Source: Bradyrhizobium sp. SRS-191
GTDB lineage: Bacteria > Pseudomonadota > Alphaproteobacteria > Rhizobiales > Xanthobacteraceae
Direction: 5' to 3'
Length of the DNA: 64,000 nt
Assembly: GCF_024586915.1 (NCBI RefSeq)
Contig: NZ_JANBVS010000015.1
Span: 124,001-188,000 of the forward strand
Position 1 is the first letter of the stretch, and the number at the start of each line of letters is the position of its first letter. A program made the translations under genes and the position numbers. The notes under the pieces were generated by a model. It was not told the DNA's origin and did no database searches. It worked only from the letters and a program-made list of their open reading frames with translations. Shown here piece by piece: positions 17,483 to 26,519 of this stretch.

Positions 17483-18750
17483 CCGCCGGGATCGAGATCA
17501 AGGGCTGGTGCCCGGGCGCGCGACGGCCGATGCAAAGCGGCGACGGACTGATCGTGCGCGTTCGCCCTCATAGTGGCGCGTTGTCGGTCAGCGCCTTGCG
17601 TGAGCTTGCCGCAGCAGCGCGGCGCTTCGGCAATGGCGAGATCGATCTCACCCGCCGCGCCAATCTGCAGATCCGTGGTGTGCGGGCCGAGACGCTGACG
17701 CCGCTCTGGGACCTGATGGCCTCGCTCGGCGTGCTGGACGACAGTGCCGAGCTGGAGGCGATCCGCAACATCGTGATCAATCCGCTGGCGGGGCTTGATC
17801 CGGCTGAGCTCACCGACATGCGCCCGGTCGCCGCTGCGCTGGAAGCGCTGCTCGGGTCTGATGACGCGCTCCAGGCGCTGCCTGCCAAATTCGGTTTCGC
17901 GCTCGATGGCGGCGGCAGGCTGCCGCTGAGGAACCTTGCCGCGGATATTCGCCTCGTCGCGTGTGGCTCGGCTGATGATCCTCACATTGCCGTTGGTCTG
18001 ACGGGGCCAGATGGCGTCGAGTGGCTCGGATCGACGGCCCTCGCTGATGCCGCACCCGTAGCGGCGAAGCTGGCGCGGACCGTTCTGCAGCACAGTCCGA
18101 CACGCCGCTCGGCCATGCTGCCGCCGCACGCGATCACGATCGTCGCTGTCGAGCTTGGCCTCGATGCACGCGAGACGATCGCCTCAGGTGCAGCTTCGCC
18201 GCGGCTAGGTCGCCTGCCGCTGGCCGGGGACTCAAATGCCGTAGGGCTCGGCATTCCATTCGGCCGAATCGATAGCGAAACCTTGGAGCAACTCACCGAG
18301 CTGCTCGCATCCTTGGATGTGTCGGAGGTCCGCCTGTCGCCATGGCGCGCGCTCTATGTTGCGGCGGAGAGTGATTCTGCAGCAGCGCTCGTTGCAGACG
18401 CGGCCCGGCTCGGCCTGATCGTCGACGATACCGATCCGTTGATGCGCATCGATGCCTGCTCGGGCGTCGGCTGCTGCACGTCGACGGCGCTCGCGACGCG
18501 CGAGCATGCCCGCGTGCTGGCGGCTGCGATGGTCCGCACCGGGTTCGCCGGCGCCCTGCATGTCTCCGGCTGCGCCAAGGGCTGCGCGCGCTCGGCATCT
18601 GCTGACGTCGTGCTGGTCGGGGAGGGCGACCACTACAACATCGTCCGCAACGGCACCGTGAAAAACGAGGCCTGCGACGTGATCGGCCCGGCCGATCTGG
18701 CGGCCGCGGCCGATGGATTGTTCAAATCGCGGGAGAAGGCCCATGTCTGA
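17479..18750 (+). CDS. cobG: Precorrin-3B synthase CobG
   Basis: This oxygen-using ring-contraction enzyme of the aerobic pathway is homologous to nitrite/sulfite reductases. The GTG start at 17479 overlaps the cobN stop, giving 423 residues and the expected opening EIKGWCPGARRPMQSGDGL. The ferredoxin-like half includes NGEIDLTRRANLQIRG. The iron-sulfur ligands appear as CSGVGCC and SGCAKGCARS near the C-terminus. Presence of CobG, together with CobN, shows that the route here is the oxygen-dependent one. Longer upstream frames lie inside cobN. Confidence 0.94.
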   Translation: MTAGIEIKGWCPGARRPMQSGDGLIVRVRPHSGALSVSALRELAAAARRFGNGEIDLTRRANLQIRGVRAETLTPLWDLMASLGVLDDSAELEAIRNIVINPLAGLDPAELTDMRPVAAALEALLGSDDALQALPAKFGFALDGGGRLPLRNLAADIRLVACGSADDPHIAVGLTGPDGVEWLGSTALADAAPVAAKLARTVLQHSPTRRSAMLPPHAITIVAVELGLDARETIASGAASPRLGRLPLAGDSNAVGLGIPFGRIDSETLEQLTELLASLDVSEVRLSPWRALYVAAESDSAAALVADAARLGLIVDDTDPLMRIDACSGVGCCTSTALATREHARVLAAAMVRTGFAGALHVSGCAKGCARSASADVVLVGEGDHYNIVRNGTVKNEACDVIGPADLAAAADGLFKSREKAHV

Positions 18751-19375
18751 CCTGCGCGACTACATCAAGGACGGCGCCGAGATCTATCGTCGCTCGTTCG
18801 CGACCATTCGCGCGGAGGCCGATCTGTCGCGCTTCCATGGATTGGAAGAGAAGATCGCCGTACGCATCATCCACGCTTGCGGCATGGTCGAGATCACCTC
18901 CGACATCGAGATGTCCAAGCAGTTCGCGGCCGCGGCGCGCGCCGCCCTCGATCGCTGCGCGCCGATCCTGTGCGATGCCAAGATGGTGGCGCAGGGGATC
19001 ACGCGGCCGCGGCTGCCGGCGAAGAACCAGATCATCTGTACGCTCGATGACCCCGGAGTGCCTGCACTGGCCGCGCAGCTCGGCACGACACGATCAGCCG
19101 CGGCGCTGGAGCTGTGGCGGCCGCATCTCGCCGGCGCGCTGGTGGCGATCGGCAATGCGCCGACCTCGCTGTTTCATCTGCTCGACATGCTCGACCAGGG
19201 CGCGCCGCGCCCGGCGGCGGTGATCGGAACGGCGGTGGGCTTCGTCGGCGCGCGAGAGTCGAAGGAGGCCTTGGCGGCCGACGGCCGCGTGCCCTATCTG
19301 ATCGTCAGGGGACGCAAGGGCGGCAGCGCCATGGCGGTTGCGGCCGTGAACGCCATCGCGAGCGACGTCGAATGA
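18743..19375 (+). CDS. cobH: Precorrin-8X methylmutase CobH
   Basis: CobH moves the C11 methyl group to C12 to give hydrogenobyrinate. The 210-residue protein matches family length. The catalytic His lies in IIHACGMVEITSDIEMS. CDAKMVAQGITRPRLP and GNAPTSLFHLLDML follow, with GTAVGFVGARESKEAL near the C-terminus. The ATG overlaps the end of cobG by 8 bases, and its stop overlaps the cobI ATG (ATGA), fitting the tightly packed operon. Confidence 0.96.
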   Translation: MSDLRDYIKDGAEIYRRSFATIRAEADLSRFHGLEEKIAVRIIHACGMVEITSDIEMSKQFAAAARAALDRCAPILCDAKMVAQGITRPRLPAKNQIICTLDDPGVPALAAQLGTTRSAAALELWRPHLAGALVAIGNAPTSLFHLLDMLDQGAPRPAAVIGTAVGFVGARESKEALAADGRVPYLIVRGRKGGSAMAVAAVNAIASDVE

Positions 19376-20130
19376 GCCTGCTCGACACCATCGCAGGCTC
19401 GGCCAGCGCCGGCACGCTCTATGGTATCGGCGTCGGGCCCGGCGACGTGCGCTATCTGACCTTGCGCGCCGCCGGACTGATCCGCTCCGTCGACGTGGTG
19501 GCGTTCTTCGCCAAGCGCGGCATCGAAGGCAATGCGCGGCGGATCGTGGCGCCGCTGATGGACGCTGGCCGTCACGAGCTGCGGCTCGAATATCCTGTCA
19601 CTGAGGAGGTGCCGGTCGCCGATCCCTCCTATCAGGCGCAGATCGGCGACTTCTATCGCCGCGCTGCCGACAGCATCGCGGCGCATCTGGCCGAGGGCCG
19701 GTCCGTCGGCTTGTTGTCCGAGGGCGATCCGTTCTTCTATGGCTCGTTCATGCACATGTGGCGGCGGCTCGAGCGTGACCATCCGGTGGAGGTCGTCCCC
19801 GGTGTCACCGGCATGTCCGGCTGCTGGACCAAGGCCAATGTTCCGATCACCTGGGGCGATGACATCCTCACGGTGCTCCCGGGCACGCTGGCCGAAGATG
19901 TTTTGCACGACCGGCTGACGCGCTGCGAGGCCGCCGTGATCATGAAGGTCGGCCGTAATCTCCCCAAGGTGAAGCGCGCCATTGCGCAGGCAGGACTGCT
20001 CGCGCGCGCCATCTATGTCGAGCGCGGCACGATGGACGCGCAACGCGTGACGCCGCTGGTCGAGGTGGAGCTGGATCGCGGCCCGTATTTCTCGATGATC
20101 CTGATCCCCGGACAAGGGCGGCGGCTGTGA
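19372..20130 (+). CDS. cobI: Precorrin-2 C20-methyltransferase CobI
   Basis: This SAM-dependent tetrapyrrole methylase of 252 residues opens with GTLYGIGVGPGDVRYLTLRA, the glycine-rich loop of the fold. LLSEGDPFFYGSFMHMWRRL contains the second conserved loop, and EVVPGVTGMSGCWTK the third. ATG 19372 overlaps the cobH stop; the longer frame upstream is inside cobH. It methylates C20 of precorrin-2, the first committed methylation of the corrin ring in this operon. Confidence 0.95.
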   Translation: MSLLDTIAGSASAGTLYGIGVGPGDVRYLTLRAAGLIRSVDVVAFFAKRGIEGNARRIVAPLMDAGRHELRLEYPVTEEVPVADPSYQAQIGDFYRRAADSIAAHLAEGRSVGLLSEGDPFFYGSFMHMWRRLERDHPVEVVPGVTGMSGCWTKANVPITWGDDILTVLPGTLAEDVLHDRLTRCEAAVIMKVGRNLPKVKRAIAQAGLLARAIYVERGTMDAQRVTPLVEVELDRGPYFSMILIPGQGRRL

Positions 20131-20891
20131 CGGGCACGCTCACCATCGTCGGTGTCGGCCCGGGCCGGTCCGAGCTGATGACGCCGTCCGCCTCGGCGGC
20201 GATCGCGGCTGCGACGGATCTGATCGGCTACGGTCCCTATCTCGACAGGGTGACGCTCCATCCCGGGCAGATCCGCCATGCCAGCGACAACCGCGTCGAG
20301 CTCGAGCGTGCCCGACATGCCCTCACGCTGGCCAGCGAGGGCCGGAATGTGGCGGTAGTGTCGGGCGGCGACCCCGGCGTGTTCGCGATGGCGGCGGCCG
20401 TGTTCGAGGCGATCGAGACCGGACGCCCTGAATGGCGCGACCTCGACATCCAGGTGGAGCCCGGCGTCACGGCGATGCTGGCGGCCGCCGCCGACGTCGG
20501 AGCGCCGCTGGGCGGCGATTTCTGCGCGATCTCGCTGTCCGATAACCTCAAGAGCTGGGCGACGATCCGGCGACGCCTGGAGGCCGCAGCCGGCGCCGAC
20601 TTCGTCATCGCCTTGTACAATCCGCTGTCCAAGGCACGGCCGCATCAGCTCGGTGAAGCCTTCACGCTGCTGCGGCAGCTGAAGCCGGCTTCGACCGTGG
20701 TCGTCATGGTGCGCGCGGCCGGCAGCGGCGATGTCAGCCGGATTATCACGACGCTTGGCGAGGTCGATCCCGCAAAGGCCGACATGCGAACGCTCGTCCT
20801 GATCGGATCGACGGCGACGCGCCTGATCGCGCGCGACGGCAAGCCGCCCTTCGTCTACACGCTGCGCCGTGAAGTCGAGGACGGCCGATGA
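20127..20891 (+). CDS. cobJ: Precorrin-3B C17-methyltransferase CobJ
   Basis: This 254-residue SAM-dependent methylase carries out ring contraction together with C17 methylation. The GTG start (20127) overlaps the cobI stop. Signatures are TIVGVGPGRSELMTPSA, IGYGPYLDRV, VSGGDPGVFAMAAAVFEA and FVIALYNPLSKARPHQLGEA. The 3' end overlaps by 37 bases the end of cobK, which is encoded on the opposite strand. The plus-strand operon then has no coding sequence until cobL, 751 bases further on. Confidence 0.95.
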   Translation: MTGTLTIVGVGPGRSELMTPSASAAIAAATDLIGYGPYLDRVTLHPGQIRHASDNRVELERARHALTLASEGRNVAVVSGGDPGVFAMAAAVFEAIETGRPEWRDLDIQVEPGVTAMLAAAADVGAPLGGDFCAISLSDNLKSWATIRRRLEAAAGADFVIALYNPLSKARPHQLGEAFTLLRQLKPASTVVVMVRAAGSGDVSRIITTLGEVDPAKADMRTLVLIGSTATRLIARDGKPPFVYTLRREVEDGR

Positions 20892-21628
20892 GCAAGCTGT
20901 CCCTCCAGCCAGGTCACCGCGGCTCGCGCGCTGTCCAGGGGCACGCCATGCGGCTTGTCGGGCCGCGCGATCATCACGACCGGGATGTTCAGCCGCCGCG
21001 CGGCGGCGATCTTCGGATAGGTCGCTGCGCCGCCGGAGTTCTTCGACACGACGAAGGCGATGTGCTCCCGCGTGAGGAAGGCCTCTTCCTTCGTCTCGTC
21101 GAACGGACCGCGGTCGAACACGAAGCGGATGTCGGGCGGCAGCGCGATGTCTCCGGGCGGATCGATCGTGCGCGCGACGTAGTGGTGCTGCGGAGCTGCG
21201 ACAAAGGCCGCGAGCTCCAGCCGGCCGAGGCTGAGAAACACGCGTGCAGGATCCTGTCCGAGGGCCGACACCGCAGCCTGCGGCGTAGCGACGTCGATCC
21301 AGCGATCGCGCTCCTGGCGCGGCCAGGCCGCGCGGCGGATCGACGCCAGCGGCAGCGCGAGCCCCTCGCAGGCCGCAACGGCATGCCGCGCCATCTGGTC
21401 GGCGTAAGGATGCGTCGCGTCGATCACCGCCTCGACGGCATGATCGCGCAGCCACGCCTCCAATCCCGCAATGCCGCCGAAGCCGCCGATGCGTGTCCGC
21501 AAAGGTTGCGGTTTGGGCGAGACGGTGCGGCCGGCGAGCGAGAGCGTGGCCTCGAAACGGCTGTCGCCGGCGAGCAGTTGCGCCAGCTCCGAGGCCTCGG
21601 TCGTCCCGCCGAGGATGAGAATGCGCAT
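20855..21628 (-). CDS. cobK: Precorrin-6A reductase CobK
   Basis: This 257-residue NADPH-dependent reductase of the CobK/CbiJ family begins MRILILGGTTEASELAQLLA, and I set the start there (21628); a longer frame reaches upstream into cobL. GIGGFGG, DATHPYADQMARHAV and FVFDRGPFDETKEEAFL are family motifs, with VVSKNSGGAATYPKIAAAR near the end. The gene lies antisense between cobJ and cobL, overlaps cobJ by 37 bases, and leaves only 14 bases to the divergent cobL start. Its promoter must therefore lie within cobL. Confidence 0.93.
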   Translation of the reverse strand: MRILILGGTTEASELAQLLAGDSRFEATLSLAGRTVSPKPQPLRTRIGGFGGIAGLEAWLRDHAVEAVIDATHPYADQMARHAVAACEGLALPLASIRRAAWPRQERDRWIDVATPQAAVSALGQDPARVFLSLGRLELAAFVAAPQHHYVARTIDPPGDIALPPDIRFVFDRGPFDETKEEAFLTREHIAFVVSKNSGGAATYPKIAAARRLNIPVVMIARPDKPHGVPLDSARAAVTWLEGQLAHRPSSTSRRSV

Positions 21629-21642
21629 GCGGGGCAGGGTCC

Positions 21643-22878
21643 ATGGTGAGTCCGGCCGCAACTTGCAACGCGACGCGCTGGCTGTCCATCGTCGGCATCG
21701 GCGAGGACGGCATCGAAGGTCTTTCGGCGCATGCGCGCCGTCTGATCGCACAGGCGGCACTCGTGGTCGGTGGCGCACGTCATCTCAAGCTCGCGGCGCC
21801 TTTGATCTCCGGCGAGCGGCTGGCCTGGCCGAGTCCGCTGCAGCTTGCATTCGAGCAGATCGCGGCGCGCAGCGGCGAGCCGGTCGTCGTGCTGGCCAGC
21901 GGCGACCCCTTCAATTATGGCGTCGGCAAGCAGCTGATGCAGCGCTTCGATGTGCGTGAGATGCTCTGCGTCCCGCAGCCCTCAGCGTTCAGTCTCGCCG
22001 CGGCGCGGCTCGGCTGGCCGCTGCAGGATGTGGCTCAGGTCACGCTGCATGGCCGCGCACTCGAAGGCATCATCCGACATCTCTCGCCCGGCGCCCGCAT
22101 CCTGGCGCTGGCCTGGGATGGATCGACGGCCGCCAAGCTCGCAGCGCTGCTGACGTCACGCCGCATGGGGCGCTCGCGGCTGACGGTGCTGGAGGCCATG
22201 GGCGGACCGCAGGAGCGGATGCGGCGTGCGTTGGCGGAAGCGTTCGATCTGGCCGATATTCATCCGTTGACGACCATTGCGCTCGAAGTTGAAGCCGAAC
22301 CGGGTGCGCCGTTGATCCCGCTGAGTCCGGGCCTCGCCGATGATCTGTTCGAGCATGATGGCCAGCTCACGAAGCGTGACGTGCGTGCCGTGACATTGTC
22401 TGCGCTTGCGCCAACGCCGGGCGAGCTGCTGTGGGACGTCGGTCTGGGATCAGGCTCGGTCGCGATCGAGTGGCTGCTGCGACACGGCTCCCTGCGTGCG
22501 GTCGGCATCGAGGCGCGGCAGGAACGCGCCGACCGCGCCATGCGCAACGCGCTCGCACTCGGCACGCCGGACCTGAAGGTGGTTCTGGGGCGCGCACCGG
22601 CGGTCCTCGCGGACCTCGAGTCGCCTGATGCTGCCTTCATCGGCGGCGGGATGTCGGAGCAGGGCGTGTTCGACGCCGTCTGGTCGAAGCTGAAGCCGGG
22701 TGGCCGTCTCGTTGCCAATGTCATTTCGCTCGAAGGCGAGGCGCGGCTGATCGATCTGTTCGGCCGGCATGGCGGCGAGTTGATCCGCATTGCGATGTCG
22801 CGCATCGAGCCGGTCGGACGCATGCATGGCTGGCGGTCCGCGATGCCGGTCACGCAATGGCGGGTGATCAAGCCATGA
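21643..22878 (+). CDS. cobL: Precorrin-6Y C5,15-methyltransferase (decarboxylating) CobL
   Basis: This 411-residue fusion of two enzymes has an N-terminal CbiE-like tetrapyrrole methylase (WLSIVGIGEDGIEGLSAHAR, VLASGDPFNYGVGKQLMQRF). Its C-terminal CbiT-like methyltransferase has LWDVGLGSGSVAIEWLLRHG as the SAM-binding loop and AFIGGGMSEQGVFDAVWSKL following it. It methylates C5 and C15 and decarboxylates the ring C acetate. The start is 14 bases from the divergent cobK start, and the stop overlaps the cobE ATG. Confidence 0.95.
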   Translation: MVSPAATCNATRWLSIVGIGEDGIEGLSAHARRLIAQAALVVGGARHLKLAAPLISGERLAWPSPLQLAFEQIAARSGEPVVVLASGDPFNYGVGKQLMQRFDVREMLCVPQPSAFSLAAARLGWPLQDVAQVTLHGRALEGIIRHLSPGARILALAWDGSTAAKLAALLTSRRMGRSRLTVLEAMGGPQERMRRALAEAFDLADIHPLTTIALEVEAEPGAPLIPLSPGLADDLFEHDGQLTKRDVRAVTLSALAPTPGELLWDVGLGSGSVAIEWLLRHGSLRAVGIEARQERADRAMRNALALGTPDLKVVLGRAPAVLADLESPDAAFIGGGMSEQGVFDAVWSKLKPGGRLVANVISLEGEARLIDLFGRHGGELIRIAMSRIEPVGRMHGWRSAMPVTQWRVIKP

Positions 22879-23273
22879 TCGCGCTCGGGATCGGCTGTCG
22901 CCGCGATGCACGTCTCACTGAGATCGAGGCCGTGATCGCGCAAGCCCTGAGCGCGGCGCGTCTGGCAGCTGAAGATATCGACGTCGTTGCGACCGCAGCA
23001 GACAAGCTGCGGGAGCCCGGCGTGATCGACGCGGCGCAGCGGCTGGGTCGGCCGCTGCGAGGCATTGCTCAGCATGACCTTGCGGCCGTTGCCGATCTTG
23101 CGCACACACGCAGTGATCGCGTGCAACGTCTCAAGGGTGTTCCCTCGGTTGCCGAGACCGCGGCGCTCGCCGCTGCGGGGCGTAACCCGCGTCTGATCCT
23201 GCCACGCATCGCCAATGCATCTGCGACCTGCGCGCTGGCCCATGGCGAAGGCGCAGCGGAGGATCGGCGATGA
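22875..23273 (+). CDS. cobE: CobE (CbiG C-terminal-like) cobalamin biosynthesis protein
   Basis: This 132-residue protein is of the CobE/GbiG family. It opens MIALGIGCRRDARLTEIEAV and contains VVATAADKLREPGVIDAAQRLG, RPLRGIAQHDLA and GVPSVAETAALAAAG, the conserved SVAEAAA-like segment. CobE is required in the aerobic route, but its exact reaction is not settled. The ATG overlaps the cobL stop, and its stop overlaps the cobM start (ATGA). Confidence 0.9.
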   Translation: MIALGIGCRRDARLTEIEAVIAQALSAARLAAEDIDVVATAADKLREPGVIDAAQRLGRPLRGIAQHDLAAVADLAHTRSDRVQRLKGVPSVAETAALAAAGRNPRLILPRIANASATCALAHGEGAAEDRR

Positions 23274-24031
23274 CGGTGCATTTCATCGGCGCCGGGCCCG
23301 GCGCGCCGGACCTGATCACCGTGCGCGGCCGCGACCTGATCGCGCGCTGTCCCGTGTGCCTGTATGCGGGTTCGCTGGTTCCCAGAGCGCTGCTCGATCA
23401 TTGTCCGCCGGGCGCGCGCATCGTCGACACGGCGCCGCTGTCGCTGGACGAGATCGTCGCTGAGTTCGTGCGGGCCACCTCGGCGGGCGAGGACGTGGCG
23501 CGGCTGCATTCCGGCGATCTCGCGATCTGGAGCGCGCTCGGCGAGCAGTTGCGGCGCCTCGATGCGCTCGACATTCCCTACACGGTGACACCCGGCGTTC
23601 CCTCGTTCTCGGCTGCCGCCGCCGCGCTCGGCCGCGAGCTGACGCTGCCCGGACTGGCGCAGTCGGTGGTGTTGACGCGCACCTCCGGCCGCGCCTCCGC
23701 CATGCCCGAGACGGAGCAGCTGGCGCTGTTCGCGCAGTCGCAGGCGACGCTCGCGATCCATCTGTCGATCCATGTGCTCGACAAGGTCGTGGACGAGCTG
23801 CGCCCGCACTACGGCGCGGATTGTCCGGTCGCCATCGTCTATCGCGCGAGTTGGCCGGAGCAGCGCATCGTGACGGGCACGCTCGCCACCATCGTCGATC
23901 AGGTGGCGACGAGCCCGATGGAGCGCACGGCCCTCATCCTGGTGGGCCGCGCGCTCAGCTCCGAGGATTTTCGCAACAGCGCGCTGTACGACGCCGATTA
24001 TCAACGGCGCTTTCGCGGGAGGGGCGAGTGA
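23270..24031 (+). CDS. cobM: Precorrin-4 C11-methyltransferase CobM
   Basis: This 253-residue SAM-dependent tetrapyrrole methylase opens MTVHFIGAGPGAPDLITVRG. CLYAGSLVPRALLDHCPPGA is typical of the CobM/CbiF group, as is RLHSGDLAIWSALGEQLRRL. YTVTPGVPSFSAAAAALGRE and VLTRTSGRASAMPETEQL follow. It methylates C11 of precorrin-4. The 3' end overlaps by 31 bases the end of the convergent cbiD. Confidence 0.95.
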   Translation: MTVHFIGAGPGAPDLITVRGRDLIARCPVCLYAGSLVPRALLDHCPPGARIVDTAPLSLDEIVAEFVRATSAGEDVARLHSGDLAIWSALGEQLRRLDALDIPYTVTPGVPSFSAAAAALGRELTLPGLAQSVVLTRTSGRASAMPETEQLALFAQSQATLAIHLSIHVLDKVVDELRPHYGADCPVAIVYRASWPEQRIVTGTLATIVDQVATSPMERTALILVGRALSSEDFRNSALYDADYQRRFRGRGE

Positions 24032-25143
24032 GCCGGCCCCTGGCATTGTCCGACCAGCCGTCCATCGCGATCGAACACGGCGATATCGAGCGTGACAGCC
24101 TCATTGCCGAGCGCGCGGTGCGCCGTCTGCCAGGCGGCGCGCGCGACCACCTCGCCGGCTGCGAATCCGCAGCTGTCAGCCTCCTGCAAAACCTGGAGTG
24201 CCGTGTTGGCGCTGCGCGCGGTCGTGACCAGCGCGTCCGGCGCGCCCGCGTCCTGCAGCGCCTTGGCCAGCCAATCGAGATCGACCTCGCCCGCGCGCGA
24301 ATGCAGGTCGAGCAGGCCCTGGCCGAGCTTGGTCATCTTGGCGAAGCCGCCGGCGACCGTGACGCGCGCGACCGGATGACGGCGCAGATATTTCAGCATG
24401 CCGCCAGCGAAGTCGCCCATGTCGATCAGCGCCGCTTCCGGCAGCCCGTACAGCCGCTGCACGGCCTTCTCCGACGTGTTGCCGGTCGCGCCGGCGATGT
24501 GCGGCAGGCCGGCGGCACGCGCGACATCGATGCCGCGATAGATCGAGTGAATCCACGCGGCACAGCTGAACGGCACGACGATGCCGGTCGTGCCGAGGAT
24601 CGACAGGCCGCCGACGATGCCGAGCCGCGGGTTCAGCGTCTTCTTCGCCAGGTCTTCTCCGCCCGGGATGGAAATCTCGACGATCACGTCGCGCGTGCCG
24701 CCGAGTGCTGCGGCGGCCTCCTGGATCGCAGCGATGATCATCTCGCGCGGCACCGGATTGATCGCTGGCTCTCCCGGCGGCAGCGGCAGGCCTGGACGCG
24801 TCACGGTGCCGACGCCGGGACCGGCGCGGAACGTGATGCCGGAGCCTTCGGCGCCGCGTCGCACATGGGTCCTGATCAGAGCGCCATGCGTGACATCGGG
24901 ATCATCACCGGCGTCCTTCACAACGCCGGCGGTCGCGTCCGCATCGCTCCCCTCGTGCATCGCCACGGCGAAGCTGACGCGGCGTCCGCCGGGCAGGGCG
25001 ATCTCGACCATGGCGGGACAGCTGCCGGTGATCAGCAGCTCATAGGCGGCGCGGGCAGCCGCCGTGGCGCAGCTGCCCGTCGTCCAGCCACGCTTCAGCG
25101 GTCGTTTCGGCGCATCCGCAGGTCCCGTCATGCCCGATCGCAT
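24001..25143 (-). CDS. cbiD: Cobalt-precorrin-5B C1-methyltransferase-type CbiD
   Basis: This 380-residue protein has family motifs RGWTTGSCATAAARAAYE and GDDPDVTHGALI. GVGTVTRPGLPLPPGEPAIN, EISIPGGEDLAKKTLNPRLG and ILGTTGIVVPFSCAAW lie further along. CbiD carries out C1 methylation in the anaerobic scheme; the aerobic counterpart is CobF, which is absent here, so CbiD probably fills the step. It is antisense between cobM and cobB, overlaps cobM by 31 bases, and starts 8 bases from the longest reading of cobB. Confidence 0.94.
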   Translation of the reverse strand: MRSGMTGPADAPKRPLKRGWTTGSCATAAARAAYELLITGSCPAMVEIALPGGRRVSFAVAMHEGSDADATAGVVKDAGDDPDVTHGALIRTHVRRGAEGSGITFRAGPGVGTVTRPGLPLPPGEPAINPVPREMIIAAIQEAAAALGGTRDVIVEISIPGGEDLAKKTLNPRLGIVGGLSILGTTGIVVPFSCAAWIHSIYRGIDVARAAGLPHIAGATGNTSEKAVQRLYGLPEAALIDMGDFAGGMLKYLRRHPVARVTVAGGFAKMTKLGQGLLDLHSRAGEVDLDWLAKALQDAGAPDALVTTARSANTALQVLQEADSCGFAAGEVVARAAWQTAHRALGNEAVTLDIAVFDRDGRLVGQCQGPAHSPLPRKRR

Positions 25144-25151
25144 AGCACATT

Positions 25152-26519
25152 TTGCCCGGACACGGCGGTGCTCCGGCCATGACCTCTGCGGGCCCCAGAG
25201 GAATCATCATCGCTGCCCCGCGGTCGGGGGCGGGCAAGACGACGGTGACGCTCGGGCTGCTGCGGGCGCTGCTGCGGCTGGGCTCCGTCGTGCAGCCGTT
25301 CAAATGCGGGCCTGACTACATCGACCTTGCTTTTCACAGCGTCGCGGCACGGCGGACGAGCTACAATCTGGACAGCTGGGCCATGTCAGCGCCGCAGCTG
25401 ATGGGGCTCGTGTCCAGCGTCGCCACTGGGACCGATATCTGCATCGTCGAGGGCGTGATGGGCCTGTTCGACGGCGCGCCGCAGCCGGGCCGGGCCGGCC
25501 ACGGATCGGCGGCGGATCTCGCGGCCTTGCTGGGCTGGCCGGTGGTGCTCGTGCTCGACGTCAGCGGGCAGACCGAGACGGCGGCGGCGATCGCCTTGGG
25601 CTGCGCGTGGTTCCGCGAGGATGTGGATGTCGCCGGCGTGATTCTCAACCGCGTCGCCAGCCCGCGGCATCGCGCGCTGATCGAGCCGGCCTTCGCGCGG
25701 ATCGGGATCAGCGTGCTCGGCGCGCTCGGGCGCGACGAAAAGCTGACATTGCCCGAGCGGCATCTCGGTCTTGTCCAGGCGCAGGAGGTTACGGCGATCG
25801 AGACGCATCTCGACCGTCTCGCGTCGTCCATCGCAGCATCCGTCGACCTGGATGCGGTAAGTGCCCTGGCGCGGCCGATCAGCTCTGCGGCCGAGGCTGC
25901 GCCGGCGCACGGCTTCGGCATCCGGCCGCCGGCGCAGCGCGTCGCCCTCGCATCCGATGCCGCGTTCTCGTTCTGCTATCCGCATCTCCTGGACCATTGG
26001 CGCAGATGCGGCGCGGAGATCCTGCCGTTCTCGCCATTGAACGATGAGCCGCCCGATCCGGCGGCTGGCGCGGTGTGGCTCCCCGGCGGCTATCCCGAAC
26101 TGCACGCCGGCCGGTTGGCGTCCGCAGCACGTTTCCTCGAAGGCTTGCGTGCCATGGCGGCGCGCGGCGTTCCTGTCCATGGCGAGTGCGGCGGCTACAT
26201 GACGTTGGGGGCGGGGCTCGAGGACGCCGACGGCGGGCGGCACGCGATGGCCGGGCTGCTGTCGCTGGAGACGTCCTTTGCCAAGCGGCGTCTGCACCTC
26301 GGCTATCGCCACGCAACACTGCTGGCCGATTGCAGCCTCGGTGGGAAGGGGTCTTTCATTCATGGCCACGAGTTTCACTACGCGACGATCCTGAGCGAGG
26401 CCGACGATCCGCTGATCGACTGTCGCGATGCCGCCGGCCGCGCCATCGCCGAGCGCGGTTCGCGTCGCGGTCTCGTGACCGGATCGTTCCTGCACGTCCT
26501 GAGCGGCGAGGGCGCATGA
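25152..26519 (+). CDS. cobB: Hydrogenobyrinic acid a,c-diamide synthase CobB
   Basis: This glutamine-dependent amidase converts hydrogenobyrinate to its a,c-diamide, the substrate of CobN. The N-terminal ATPase has IIIAAPRSGAGKTTVTLGLL and FKCGPDYIDLAFHS. GVMGLFDGAPQPG is family-specific. The C-terminal amidotransferase has Cys in PVHGECGGYMTLGAGLEDAD and His in GSFLHVLSGEG. The frame gives 455 residues from 25152; ATG 25179 (446 residues, MTSAGPRGIII) is an equally good start. The stop overlaps the bluB ATG (ATGA). Confidence 0.95.
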   Translation: MPGHGGAPAMTSAGPRGIIIAAPRSGAGKTTVTLGLLRALLRLGSVVQPFKCGPDYIDLAFHSVAARRTSYNLDSWAMSAPQLMGLVSSVATGTDICIVEGVMGLFDGAPQPGRAGHGSAADLAALLGWPVVLVLDVSGQTETAAAIALGCAWFREDVDVAGVILNRVASPRHRALIEPAFARIGISVLGALGRDEKLTLPERHLGLVQAQEVTAIETHLDRLASSIAASVDLDAVSALARPISSAAEAAPAHGFGIRPPAQRVALASDAAFSFCYPHLLDHWRRCGAEILPFSPLNDEPPDPAAGAVWLPGGYPELHAGRLASAARFLEGLRAMAARGVPVHGECGGYMTLGAGLEDADGGRHAMAGLLSLETSFAKRRLHLGYRHATLLADCSLGGKGSFIHGHEFHYATILSEADDPLIDCRDAAGRAIAERGSRRGLVTGSFLHVLSGEGA

